Shown here: positions 45,612-57,083 of the stretch, in pieces | Layout: the number at the start of each line of letters is the position of its first letter | Numbering within the stretch: position 1 is the stretch's first letter | NCBI GenBank assembly: GCA_022414725.1 | Contig: CM039464.1 | Coordinates: 9,810,538-9,874,537 of the forward strand | From: Microglena sp. YARC | Lineage: Eukaryota; Chlorophyta; Chlorophyceae; Chlamydomonadales; Chlamydomonadaceae | Length of the DNA: 64,000 bases | Direction of reading: 5' to 3' | The notes under the pieces: model-generated | The model's input: the letters and a program-made list of their open reading frames with translations, nothing else | What the model was told of the DNA's origin: nothing | Databases searched by the model: none | Made by a program: the position numbers and the translations under genes

Positions 45612-48137
45612 GTTGGTAGCAATACGATAAAAACAACTTAAAACAGGGTTAATAAAAGCCTATAACAGGGTAAATAAATCCATAACCAACCAACATTAGG
45701 GCGTCAAGTTCACCCTCCTCACCTCCCCAGCCAGAGATCCCCACAACGCCACCACATCAGCATCCCCTGGAACCTGCTCCACCACCACCTCCAAACATCC
45801 GAACAGAGGTTGGTAGCAATATGAGGAATACACCCTAAAACAGGGGAAATAAACCCTAAACCAACCAACATTAGGGCAAACAAAACAAGGAGATAACAAG
45901 GGGAAATAAAACCCGAAACCAACCAACACTACGGCAAATAAAACAATGGGAAAACAAGGGGGAATACAACCCTAAACCAACCAACATTAGGGCAAATAAA
46001 ACAAGGGGACATACAATCCTAAACCAACCAATATTAGGGCAAATATAACAAGGGGGAATACAACCCTAAACCAACCAACAACATGGCAAGTAAAACAAGG
46101 GGAAAACAAGAACTGACTTGCCTAACTGACTTCCCTAGTATTGGCCTGAAAACTGCATGGGCTTGCTGCACGAAGCCCACCAAAAGGTCAAAATAGAACG
46201 CTTACCTGCGCCCACCATGATAATGACAGCTTCAAAGTGCACTAGTTTGCTTTAGTTTCGGCTGAATAGCCAGCCTGGGGAGCTGCCTAAAAGCTGCTGC
46301 CTGTAGCCTAAAAAGAAAGCTGTGTCTCGAATCATTGTATGGGTCCATCAGTGCTCATAAATTGCTCTGATCTGAATACACAGCAAGAAGCTATTGCTAG
46401 GTTGGTTAGGTTGGTTAGGCTTGTTCAGTGCGTTCTAGTGCTTGACTGCTCTGCTAAGATTGAGTCGGGTAGTGGTGATTCATGCCATTCCCTAGAGGTT
46501 GCCCTTGACCTGCACAGTTCTGGATGTCAGAAATTACTTTTTTGTATCGCAACTCAGCGCAAAATTAGCAACACAAGGCATCTCCGGGCAAGTAATAATA
46601 ACGCCTGGTGGGGCGTGGTATGCAGGGAGCCCGTCGTACGCGGGCTGACAACAGTCTACCACCTCGACTGGACAAGCTACCATCGCGGTTGACAACGACC
46701 TGCAACGCTCAGGGCGACCGTAGGGGGAATCGAAACCCCGACCCCGCTTCATTTAAGCGATTTGGTGTACCACTAGACCAATCGTATCACTGAAACGGGC
46801 TTCCCTGGGTAAGTAGCACTGTTTGCTACCATCTGAGACCAAGAAACCCTTTGTAGTAGCACTCCAAGGCACCTCGGTTACACGATGGGCCTCGGTAGGA
46901 CGGTGGACCTAGAAGTGGTACATATTGCAAAAAGGTTGAGGCTACTCCACAGCCCTCCAACCTTGGCAAATAGTTCGCTGGGATTCAACACTTGCAGTTG
47001 CATCATACCCATCAAGGGGCTGTGACTGGGGCTGGGAATGTTGCTGGGTCTGGCCTGGTTGGATTCCGAAGAACTTGCTGAGTTTCAGCTGTTCAGAAAG
47101 AGGTTTGAGGGCTTTGTGAACAGGCGGCGATCACTCAGGTCCACATGCTGCCTCTTGGATGCACTTCCGACGTGAATAGACTCTTCAGTGGTCGGATTCG
47201 ACTCTGCAGTGCTAATAGACTCTTCAGTGGTCGGATTCGACTCTGCAGTGCTAGTCTACTCGGACACATCCATGCTGAACTCAGACCAGGGTAAGCAGCA
47301 GATCACCAGTACAACAAGGTTTCGAACTTGAACTTGAACTCGAAATCGAACTCGAACATAAACTCGAACCCGAACTTGGATTACGCAAGTGTCTTGCGGT
47401 GACTATAGCTAGCTCCGGCTTACGCTATGGTGTCCTTAACTTCATGCTCTGTGAGTAACTGTATTACACGGATGTAACAATTTCAATTTCAATAGCAAGT
47501 GTCTGAAAACTATTGGATTAGCACGCTTGCATCAAGACAAAGTCCTTGCACTTATCCAGAGGTGAAATGGAGCAGTGGGACAAAAGTTAGATGAGATGGG
47601 TCCCAGGGGGTGAGGGTGGGGACCCCCAGTCCTCAGAATGTGACTGGACTTGGGGGTATCGATAGATCACGTATTCCCCTGACAGAAACCACTTTCTGAT
47701 ACCCAAACATGGGCTGTGCCGGTCTTTCTATGGCGCCTGGCACCCTCCTGGTTTATTTGTTTATTTATGTGTTTACAAAAAAATGATTTGGTGGTTTATT
47801 TATTTATGTATTAACTATTTATTTGTTTATTGTTTACTTACTCATTTAACAAAAAACATCAATCATTGCAAAGGTGATTGGTGGTTTATTTCTTCATTTA
47901 TTGGTCTATTTGTTTATTTATGTATTAACTATTTACTCATTTTACAAAAAACAACTATCACTGGAAAGGTGATTTGTGGTTTATTGATTTATTTACCGGT
48001 ATTGGTTTATTTGGTTATTTATTTGTTTGACATAAACTACCAATCACTGCACCTGTGTTTGGTGGCTTATTTATGTATTTGTTTATTGCTTTATGTTTTT
48101 ATTTATGTATTTACAAAAAACACCAATCACTCCACAG
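45612..48137 (+). repeat. intron 10: exon 10 relic, SINE, acceptor copies
   Basis: A copy of the exon 10 end lies at 45707-45822 (CCTGCTCCACCACCACCTCC, then CCGAACAGAGGTTGGTAGC). AAACCAACCAACATTAGGGC units fill 45855-46100. A SINE (-) lies at 46592-46802. From 46810 to 47740 I see only a 39-bp direct repeat at 47177/47216 (TCTTCAGTGGTCGGATTCGA). From 47750 to 48130, four decayed units of the exon 11 acceptor zone appear (AATCACTCCACAGGTG versus AATCATTGCAAAGGTG and ATCACTGGAAAGGTG) with TTTATTTATG filler. Confidence 0.75.
46592..46802 (-). mobile_element. tRNA-derived SINE, copy 2
   Basis: The minus strand starts GCCCGTTTCAGTGATACGA, then TTGGTCTAGTGGTACACCA (A box) and GGGGTTTCGATTCCC (B box), and ends GGCGTTATTATTAC. 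It is nearly full length. Confidence 0.8.
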
Positions 48138-48396
48138 GTGCCCGTCCTTGTACTCCTGGGTGTAGCGGTTCTAGTCATCGTCTCGACTGCTTTCGTGTTC
48201 ACTTGGATGGATCGACGCAATGCGCAGCTTTGGATTCTCACCCACACAGGGGGCTGTGCAAGGCATGCCGGTGCAGGGGGCCTCAATGGAAGTACAGGCA
48301 CTACCACCCCTGATGGGGTAGGGACCTTCTCACCTATTCTTGGATCCCTCTATGGGATGCATGACTCAACAGGAAGTATGCCAGAAGAACGGCATG
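48138..48396 (+). CDS. ABCG-type transporter, exon 11 (membrane helix before the ABC domain)
   Basis: 259 bp, entering in phase 0 and leaving in phase 1 before GTGAGG, with acceptor TCCACAG. It opens VPVLVLLGVAVLVIVSTAFV, a clear single membrane helix, followed by FTWMDRRNAQL with positive charges. This implies a cytoplasmic side after the helix. The rest is a Gly/Thr/Ser-rich cytoplasmic linker ending MPEERHG. The order of extracellular domain, helix and ABC domain is that of ABCG24/28-like proteins. Confidence 0.75.
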
Positions 48397-49356
48397 GTGA
48401 GGTGTATTAATTTATATACATATATGTATTTTTTGTTTACTTGTATATTAAGGATCCCTCTATGGGATGCATGAATCTACAGGAAGTATGTCAGAAGAAC
48501 GGCATGGTGAGGTGTATTCCTTTTTGTAATATGTATGGATATTTTGTATATGTATAAACTGGTATGGATTTATACTATACACACGGAGCGCGGAGCCCGG
48601 GTTCAGGGGGGAATCACGTCGCACGGGGTCGCACGGAGCCGCTCAATTTGCCACGCGTCGCACGGAAAGCGAAACAGTGAACATATTTAGGCTTGTCTTC
48701 GGTCAACACTGGCCTGCCTAATGGACCCCAATCAGGCGGAGCGCAGAGGGTTCGGGTTGGGTTGGGTTGGGTTGGGGTGGGGTGGGGTGGGGTGGGTCGG
48801 GTTGAGGTCGGGGGGTGGGGGTTGGTTTGGGTTGGGGGTTGAGGTGGGTGGGTCGGGTTGGGGGTTGAGGTGGGTGGGTCGGGTTGAGGTTTGGGGTTAG
48901 GCTGGGAGGGTTGGGTTGGGTTGAGTTGGGTGGAGGTTTGAGGGTGTCTGGTCGGGTTCAGGGGGGCATTTCTGACTAGTTTAGCCAGACCCATGCGTTG
49001 TTATGCAGAGACAGAATGGCGACGCATCGCACAAATAAACAGCAGTTCCTTAATCAAAATTAATTTTAATTCTTTTATTTTAATGAACAGCAGTCCCTTG
49101 ATCTAAATTGATTTTAATTCATTAATTTTAATTTGCAACAGTCCCTTAATCTAAATTAGTTTTAATGTATTCAATTTAATTTGCAACAGTGCCTTAATCT
49201 GAATCCTGTTGTTTGCAGTCCCTTAAGCCTATTTGGCCGACCCCTGGACTGTAACCTACATACATAGGCAGGCCAGTGTTGACCCAAGACAATCCCAGAT
49301 ATGTTAGACTGACTAGCCTTATCTCAAGATACCCCCTTGCCTCTTACTGAACCCAG
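48397..49356 (+). repeat. intron 11: one donor copy, GGGTT tracts
   Basis: The last ~60 bp of exon 11 with GTGAGGTGTATT is repeated at 48450-48520. GGGTTGGGTTGGG and GGTGGG tracts fill 48745-48960. TTAATCTAAATT.ATTTTAAT units occur at 49050-49200, and a dispersed repeat fragment at 49217-49265. Confidence 0.8.
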
Positions 49357-49607
49357 GGTTGGCAGACGTGTCGGCCCTAGCTTGCACCACAGCTCAGCCA
49401 GTGGTGCTGACCTGGGAGGAAGTCCACTTGTACGTGGTCAAGCCCAACGGGGAAGAGTTGCATGTTCTCAGGGACGTCTGTGGAGCTGCAGGTCCCAGCC
49501 TACACATGCAAAGTGGGGGAGTGCAAAATGGGATCGATGGCGGTAGCGACGTTTCTGGCTCCGGCTCCATGTTCGCTATCTTGGGACCTAGTGGGGCTGG
49601 CAAGACG
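49357..49607 (+). CDS. ABCG-type transporter, exon 12 (Walker A)
   Basis: 251 bp with acceptor GAACCCAG, entering with two bases (G + GG) and leaving in phase 0 before GTACGT. It reads VLTWEEVHLYVVKPNGEELH, then VLRDVCGAAG, a Gly/Ser-rich insert, and MFAILGPSGAGKT, the Walker A motif that binds ATP phosphate. ABCG half-transporters have V..L.W..L...V and LGPSGSGKTTLL at this place. The exon ends exactly after the Walker A threonine. Confidence 0.9.
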
Positions 49608-50425
49608 GTACGTTGGGACCTAGTGGTGGGTAGGTGGGTGGGTGGGGTAGTGGTGGCAAGACGGTACGTTGGGACCTAGTGGTGGGTGGGTGGGTGAGTG
49701 GGTGGGGTAGTGGTGGCAAGACGGTACGTTAAGTGCTTACCATGTATGTATGGACGGACGGATGGATGGATGGATAGATAGATGGATGGATGGATGGATG
49801 GATGGATGGATGGATGGATGGATGGATGGATGGATGGATGGATGGATGGATGGACGGATGGACGGACGGACGGACGGACGGACGGACGGACGGACGGACG
49901 GACGGATATTTGTTAGGCTCACGTTGCACTGCTCACCGTATATTGCTCTATATATGAAAATGTGTGTAACAGTCCAGGGTTACTATACAAGCAGTATTTG
50001 TTAAGTAAAAAGCAATTAATTTATGTAGTTACTGTAATTATTGGCTTTCCTACTGAACTCTGACCCTACCTTTGACCCTGCCTCTCTCATCCACCCTGCC
50101 TTTCTCCCCCACCCTGCCTCTATGCCCCACCCTGCCCCTCTCCCCCATCCTGCCTCTCTGCCCCACCCTGCCTCTCTCCCCCACCCTGCCCCTCTCTCCC
50201 ATCCTGCCTCTCTGCCCCACCCTGCCTCTCTGCCACACCCTGCCTCTCTGCCACACCCTGCCTCTCTCCCCCACCCTGCCTCTCTGCCACACCCTGCCTC
50301 TCTCCCCCATCCTGCCTCTCTGATCCACCCTGCCTCTCTGCCCCACCCTGCCTCTCTGCCCCACCCTGCCTCTCTCCCCCACCCTGCCTCTCTCCCCCAC
50401 CCTGCCTCTCTGCCACACCCTGCAG
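49608..50425 (+). repeat. intron 12: Walker A donor copies, (GGAT)n, acceptor-seeded array
   Basis: GGCAAGACGGTACGTTGGGA recurs at 49653-49680 and 49714-49731 with GTGGGTGGG filler: copies of the exon 12 end plus donor. (GGAT)n/(GGAC)n fills 49750-49908. From 50060 to 50420 a 15-18-bp array repeats CACCCTGCCTCTCTGCC; it ends CACACCCTGCAG, the exon 13 acceptor, whose CACCCTGC is the array core. Confidence 0.85.
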
Positions 50426-50554
50426 AGCCTTCTAGACGTTCTGTCCGGACGTCACAACTCGGGTTTCAGGTCAAGGCTCCGGGGCATGATAAGCATAAAT
50501 GGCCACCTCACAGATTCTGCGACCCGCAGAAGTGTGGCTGGAAATGTACTACAG
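50426..50554 (+). CDS. ABCG-type transporter, exon 13 (after Walker A)
   Basis: 129 bp, phase 0 at both ends. It reads SLLDVLSGRHNSGFRSRLRG, then MISINGHLTDSATRRSVAGN and VLQ. It joins Walker A as GKT-SLLDVLSGR, the usual ABCG sequence, and the glutamine of the Q-loop closes the exon. Confidence 0.9.
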
Positions 50555-52121
50555 GTGTGTTGTATTTGGATATGTACTACAGGTGTGTTTCACTTGGATA
50601 CGTACTACAGGAGTGTAGTATTGGGATATGTACTACAGGTGTGTTGTATTTGGATATGTACTACAGGTGTGTTGCACTTGGATATGTACTACAGGTGTGT
50701 AGTATCGGGATATGTACTACAGGTGTGTTGTATTTGGATATGTACTACAGGTGTGTTGCACTTGGATATGTACTACAGGTGTGTGGTATTGGGATATGTA
50801 CTACATCATGTCATATGCGTTGCTTGGTATCCTGTGTCAAAATGTTGCGCACAAACATGCAGACATACACACACAAAGGAAACATAAAATAAGCTTCGTG
50901 TTGATCACGTCATCATGTCATCATGTGTTGATGTATTTGCAATATAGCGGTCTACCAGCCACACAGACATGCAGGCATAACGCACAAGAGAAACATAACA
51001 TAAGCTTCGTGTTGATCACATCATCATTTGTTGACACGTTTACAGGATGGAATTCTACCAGCCACACAGACATGCTCACATAACACACAATAGAAACATA
51101 ACACAAGCTTCGTGTTGATTGTGCTGATGTATTTTCAGGCTGAAAATCTTCCAGGCACACTTTTTTTTATGTTTTTATAAACTTTTTATGTTTTTTTGAT
51201 GGGGGCAGGAAACTTTTTTTTTTTTTTTTGATGGGGCAGGATTGTATTTTCATTATGAAACTTTCCAGGCACACGTATTTTCAGGATGAAACTCTTCCAG
51301 GCAGTGTATGAGTATTATATGCATGATATAAGTATGCATATGATGCAAAGGGGTGTATGGTGCATATGACGAATATGGTGAATAGCAGCATAGCCATTAG
51401 TGTGTTGCTTGGTATCCTGTGTCAAATTGTTGTGCACAGACATGTATACGTAAACACAAGAGGAACATAAAATCAGCTTCGTGTTGATCATGTTATCGAG
51501 TATTACTATGTTTTCTGTGTTTGCATGTTTGATATGTTGATATATTGCTATGTTGGCTATGTTGATATGTTGGTGTGTTTGCTATGTTAATATATTGGTA
51601 TGTTTGCTATGTTGATATTTTGGTATGTTTGCTATGTGGATATGTTGATATGTTTGCAGGATGGCATTCTACTAGGCACACAGACAGTGTATGAGTAGTA
51701 TATGATGCATATGATGCAAGTAAATGTATGGTGCATATGATGATATGATGTTTGCTATGTTGGATATGTGGATATGTTGGTATGTTTGCTATGTTAGATA
51801 TATTGCTATGTTGGATGTGTGGACATGTTGGTATGTTGGCTGTGTGGATATGTTGGTATGTTTGATATGTCGATATATCGCTATGTTGGCTGTGTGGATA
51901 TGTTTGCCGGATGACATTCTACCAGGCAAACAGACATGCAGACATAAACACACCATAGAAACATAAGTGAAGCTTCGTGTTGATTGTGTTATCATGTTTG
52001 CAGGATGACATTATTTCAGGCACACAGACCGTGTACGAGTAGTATTTGATGCATATGATGATATGTTTGCTATGTTGCTATGTTGCTATGCTGATATGTT
52101 AGTATGTGGACATGTTTGCAG
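50555..52121 (+). repeat. intron 13: exon 13 donor copies and exon 14 acceptor copies
   Basis: Eight units from 50564 to 50812 repeat ATGTACTACAGGTGTGTTG, the last bases of exon 13 and donor. From 50925 to 52050 about nine units carry forms of TTTGCAGGATGACATT.TACC and AGGCACACAGAC.GTGTA, the acceptor and start of exon 14 (near 50940, 51045, 51140, 51260, 51290, 51655, 51905 and 52000). TATGTTGATATGTTGGTATG filler lies at 51500-51660 and 51750-51900. Confidence 0.85.
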
Positions 52122-52241
52122 GATGACATTTTACCAGGCACACAGACCGTGTACGAGTACCTCCTGTTGTGTGCAATGCTCAAGATTCCTCCAGCCCAGG
52201 GAATGAAGAAGCGGGTTACTCAGCTCACACACATGCAACGG
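52122..52241 (+). CDS. ABCG-type transporter, exon 14 (after Q-loop)
   Basis: 120 bp, phase 0 at both ends, with acceptor GTTTGCAG and donor GTGAGT. It reads DDILPGTQTVYEYLLLCAML and on to KKRVTQLTHMQR. ABCG proteins have Q(D/E)D.L...LTV.E.L.F.A.LR here. It is flanked by decoys on both sides; only this copy has both a good frame and a GTGAGT donor. Confidence 0.9.
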
Positions 52242-54623
52242 GTGAGTTTGTTTGCTGACTGCATTAATCGGATACCCACCCACCCACCCACCCACCCAAT
52301 ATACCCACCACCCACCCACCCAATGTACCCAACCTACCCACTCAGCTCACACACATGCAATGAGAGAGTTTGTTTGCTGCCTGCATTAATTGGATGCCCG
52401 CCCACCTACCCCCACACCCAATCAACCCAACCCACCCACAGATCTTCCCAACCAACCTACCCACCCAGCTCACACACATGCGGTGGATGCATTTGTTTGC
52501 TGCCTGCATTAATCGGATGCCCGCCCACCTACCCACACACCCAATCAACCCAACCCACCCACAGATCTACCCAACCTACCCACCCAGCTCACACACATGC
52601 GGTGGATGCATTTGTTTGCTGCCTGCATTAATCGGATGCCCGCCCACCTACCCCCACACCCAATCAACCCAACCCCCCCACAGATCTACCCAACCTACCC
52701 ACCCAGCTCACACACATGCGGCGGATGCATTTGTTTGCTGCCTGCATTAATCGGATACCCACCCACCCAACCAACCAATCTACCCAACCCACCCACCCAA
52801 CCCACCCACCCAATCTACCCAACCTACCCAACCAATGTACCCAACCTACCCACCCAGCTCACACACATGCCACGGGTGTGTTTGTTTGCTGCCTGCATTA
52901 ATCATATACCCACCCACCCAATGTACCAACCTACCCACCTACCCAACCTACCCAACCAACATACCCAACCTACCCAACCTACCCAACCTACCCAACCTAC
53001 CCAACCTACCCACCCAATGTACCAACCTACCCAACCTACCCAACCTACCCATCCAATGTACCAACCTACCCAACCTACCCACCCAATGTACCAACCTACC
53101 CAACCTACCCAACCTACCCAACCTACCCACCCAATGTACCAACCTACCCAACCTACCCACCCAATGTACCAACCAACCCAACCTACCCAACCTACCCAAC
53201 CACCCAACCTACCCAACCTACCCAACCTACCCAACCTACCCAACCTACCCACCCAACCTACCCAACCTACTCAACCTACCCAACCTACCCACCCAACCTA
53301 CCCACCCAACCTACCCAACCTACCCACCCAACCTACCCAACCTACCCAACCTACCCAACCTACCCACCCAACCTACCCAACCTACCCACCCAACCTACCC
53401 ACCCAACCTACCCAGCCTACCCACCCAACCTACCCACCCAACCTACCCAACCTACCCACCCAACCCACCCAACCTACCCAACCTACCCACCCAACCTACC
53501 CAACCTACCCAACCTACCCACCCAACCTACCCACCCACCCAACCCAACTAACCTACCCAACCTACCCACCCAACCCACCCAACCTACCACCCAACCTACC
53601 CAACCTACCCACCCATCCTTCCCAACCTACCCAACCTACCCAACCTACTCACCCACCCAATCTACCCACCCTACCCCCCAACCCACCCATTTACCCACCC
53701 ACCCAATCTACCCAACCTACCCACCCAGCTCACACACATGCAACGGGTGCGTTTGTTTGCTGCCTGCATTAATCGGATACCCAACCACCCACCCAATCTA
53801 CCCAACCCACCCACCCAACCTACCCAACCTACCCACCCAGCTCACACACATGCAACGGGTGCGTTTGTTTGCTGCATGCCTTAATCGGATACCCAACCAA
53901 CCACACACCCAATCTACCCGCCCTACCCACCCAGCTCACACTCATGCGGCGGGTGCGCTTGTTCGCTGCCTGCATTAATTGGATACCCACCCACCCACGA
54001 TATCCGCCCAATCTACCCAACCTACCCACCCAACCCATCCAACCTACCCACCCAATCTACCCAACCTACCCACCCGACCCATCCAACCTACCCTACCCAC
54101 CCTACCCATCCAACCAACCTACCCACCCAACCAACCTACCCACCCACCCAACATACCCACCCAACCTACCCTACCCACCCTACCCACCCAAGCACCCTAC
54201 CCACCCAACCAACCTACCCACCCACCCCACCCAACCCACCCAACCTACCCACCCAACCTGCCCACCCAACCCTACCCACCCAACCAACCCACCCAACCTA
54301 CCTACCTACCTACCTACCTACCCACCCACCCACCCTTCCTTCCCACCTTTCCAACCCACCCAACCAACCCAACCACCCACCCAACCAACATACCCACCTA
54401 CCTACCTACCCACCCACCCACCCACCCACCCTTCCTTCCCACCTTTCCAACCCACCCACCCAACCCACCCACCCAACCTACCCACCCAACCCATTGTGTG
54501 TGAATGTATGTGTGTGTATGAACATGTGTGTGTGTGTGTGTGTGAATTCGTCATGCTCTCCTACCCAGCCAGTCAGCCACCAACCTGGTATGCATAGGGA
54601 CCGGCATATCATATGATCATATA

Positions 54624-54833
54624 GCCCGTTTCAGTGGTATAGATTGGTCTAGTGGTACACCAAATCGCTGAAACGAAGCAGGGTCGGGGGGTAGATTCCC
54701 TTTACCGTCGCCCTGAGCGTTGCAGGTCGTTGTCAATCGCGATGGTAGCTTGTCCAGTTGAGGTGGTAGACCGGTCTCTGCCCGCCTACGACGGGTTCCC
54801 TTAATACCACGCCCCACCAGGCGTTATCATTAC
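54624..54833 (+). mobile_element. tRNA-derived SINE, copy 3
   Basis: Starts CCCGTTTCAGTGGTATAGA, with A box TGGTCTAGTGGTA at 54646-54658 and a mutated B box at about 54684-54700. The tRNA-unrelated body follows (GTTGCAGGTCGTTGTCAATC, GGTAGCTTGTCCAGTTGAGG) and the end is CCCCACCAGGCGTTATCAT. It is full length, in the same orientation as the gene. Confidence 0.85.
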
Positions 54834-54839
54834 TATGAT

Positions 54840-55740
54840 CATATGATAGCTGTGCGATATCTTCTCGTCTTTGGTGATCCTTCATCACCAGACGCCATGT
54901 TTCATGTCCGTCTTTTATTACGATGGCTAGGGACCAGCATATAATATGATCATATGATAGCTGTGTGATAGCTTCTCATGTTTGGTAATTCTTCATCATC
55001 AGCCGCCATGTTTCATGTCCGTTGGGGACTGAACTTGAGTTGTCACTCACTGTCTCTTCATCTTCTAGCTGTGCAATAGCTTCTCTCGTTTGGTGATCCT
55101 TCATCATCAGCCGCCATGTTTCAAGTCTGTTGGGGGCAGAACATGAGTTTTTGACGTTTAAAGATGACGTGTCTCACTGTCTCTTCATCTCCTAGCTGTG
55201 CAATAGCTTCTCATATTTGGTAATTCTTCATCATCAGCCGCCATGGTTCATATCCGTTGGGGGATGGACATGAGTTGATGATGTTTGAAGATGACGTGTC
55301 TCTTCATCTCCTAGCCGTGTGATGTCTTCTCATGTTTGGTGGTCCTTCATCATCAGCCACCATGTTTCAAGTCCGTTGGGGGCTGAACATGAGTTGTTGA
55401 TGTTTAAAGATGACGTGTCTCTTCACCTCCTAGCTGTGTGATACCTTCTCGCGTTTGGTGATCCTTCATCATCAGCCGCCATGTTGCAAGTCAGTTGGGG
55501 GTGAACATGATTTGTTGATGTTTAAGGATGACGTGTCTCTTCACCTCCTAGCTGTGTGATACCTTCTCGTGTTTGGTGATCCTTCATCATCAGCCGCCAT
55601 GTTTCAAGTCCGTTGGGGGCTGGACATGAGTTGTTGATGTTTGAAGGTGACGTGTCTCTTCACCTCCTAGCTGTGTGATACCTTCTCGCGTTTGGTGATC
55701 CTTCATCATCAGCCATCATGTTTCATGCCCGTCTTCTATT
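54840..55740 (+). repeat. ~120-bp tandem array
   Basis: Seven to eight units of AGCTGTGTGATACCTTCTCG, TTTGGTGATCCTTCATCATC, AGCCGCCATGTTTCAAGTCC and GACGTGTCTCTTCACCTCCT, with some length changes. It has no match to an exon that I can see. Confidence 0.9.
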
Positions 55741-56029
55741 GCGATAGCTAGGGATCTGCATATCATACGATGTTGACCACAAGCGAGTATGATTTGTAGG
55801 CCAATCAAGTTACCATTAATATACAATACCATACGATGCAGGCAGTCTGACTAGGCTTAAATTACCATTTATATACAAAACCGTATGATGCCGGCAGTCT
55901 GACTAGGCTTAAGTTACCATTTATATAAAATATCATATGAAGCAATTTCCGTGATATCATACTCGCTTTTGGTCAACATCATACTGCCGTTCCCTAAGCA
56001 TGCATGACCCCGATCCTGCATTATCTACA

Positions 56030-56771
56030 GGCATGGCCGTATGGAACATAATCAATTCATTATTTTATTATTATTTCATTATATTTTGTTCTACATTATC
56101 TACAGGTGTGTAACATAATCAATTCATATTTGTTTGTGTTAATTTAGTATAACTTTTTCTTCGTTATCTGCAGGTGTGGAACATAATCAATTCATAATTT
56201 CGGATTTTTAGTATGATTTATTGCAACTTTTTCTTCATTATCTACAGGTGTGGAACATAATCAATTCATGATTTGTATTATTATTTTGTTATACCTTTAT
56301 TATTCATTATCTGCAGGTGTGCAACATAATCAATTCATTATTTTTATAATTATTTCATTATAACTTTTGTCTTAATTATCTACAGGTGTGGAACATAATC
56401 AATTCATTATTTGTATTGTTATTTTATTACAACTTTATTATTCATTACATACAGGTATGGAACATAATCAATTCATGATTTGTATTATTATTTTATTATA
56501 CCTGTATTCTTCATAATCTGCAGATGTGCAACATAATCAATTCATCATTTTTATTATTATTTCATTATAACCCCGACCCTTCATTATCTACAGGTGTGGA
56601 ACATAATCAATTCATATTGTTTATAATATTATTGTATTATAAATAATAATAATATAGTGGACTATAATATAGTGTAATATAATGTAGTATAATATAATAT
56701 AATAAATATGATATTATATATATAATATATATGATAAATAAGTAATAACCCCGATTCTTTATTATCTACAG
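56030..56771 (+). repeat. exon 15 acceptor array, nine decoys
   Basis: TTATCTACAGGTGTGGAACA followed by TAATCAATTCAT recurs about every 70 bp (56030, 56104, 56172, 56247, 56315, 56388, 56455, 56521 and 56592). TATTATTATTTCATTATAAC filler lies between. Nearly all keep CAG/GTGTGGAACATAATCAA, the real exon start, so nine functional-looking 3' splice sites precede the true one. The copies diverge right after AATCAA, where exon 15 goes on with TGAGCTAGG. Confidence 0.9.
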
Positions 56772-57083
56772 GTGTGGAACATAATCAATGAGCTAGGTCT
56801 GTCCACAGTGGCCCATTGTTTCATCGGTGACTCGTACACCCGCGGCCTGTCCGGCGGCGAGAAGCGTCGTGTGAGCATTGCCTGTGAGCTGCTGACCCTC
56901 CCCAGCCTGCTGTTCCTGGACGAGCCCACCACCGGCTTGGACAGCACCAACGCTGCCAGGGTGGTGGACATCATGGCCAGCCAGGCAACAGCGGGGATCA
57001 CCATTGTCATGTCCATCCACCAACCAAGGCCAGACATATTCAGGCTCATGGATAGACTGCTGCTGCTCTCTGGGCAGGGGCAG
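56772..57083 (+). CDS. ABCG-type transporter, exon 15 (signature, Walker B, H-loop)
   Basis: 312 bp, phase 0 at both ends, with acceptor ATCTACAG and donor GTGAGA. It reads VWNIINELGLSTVAHCFIGD, then RGLSGGEKRRVSIACELL (ABC signature), SLLFLDEPTTGLDS (Walker B and D-loop) and TIVMSIHQPRPDIFRLMD (H-loop histidine), ending LLLLSGQGQ. All residues needed for ATP binding and hydrolysis are present. IHQP and the (G/V)SGGE(R/K)(K/R)R signature are typical of subfamily G. GC content here is higher than in the introns. Confidence 0.97.

Larger units (their letters stand above)
52242..56771 (+). repeat. intron 14: donor array, ACCCACCC satellite, SINE, 120-bp array, acceptor array
   Basis: Copies of the exon 14 end (CAGCTCACACACATGC) followed by TTTGTTTGCTGCCTGCATTA and CGGATACCCACCCACC occur at 52340, 52468, 52587, 52706, 52857, 53728, 53847 and 53936. 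The gaps are filled by AACCTACCC/CACCC satellite to 54490. A SINE (+) lies at 54624-54833. A ~120-bp array fills 54840-55740 and a 64-bp array 55755-55980 (CCATACGATGCAGGCAGTCT). The exon 15 acceptor array fills 56030-56650. Long frames in the ACCCACCC part are artefacts. Confidence 0.85.

Noticed and set aside
46592..46802. Functional tRNA gene
   Set aside because: A and B boxes are present but the acceptor and anticodon stems do not close; it is a SINE head.
50041..50892. 283-codon frame with PHPASL repeats
   Set aside because: Multiple-of-three reading of the CCCTGCCTCTCTGCC array; the real exon 13 at 50426 is in another frame.
52597..54597. 391- and 242-codon Pro/Thr/Gln frames
   Set aside because: ACCCACCC/AACCTACCC satellite; nothing but repeat in the frame.
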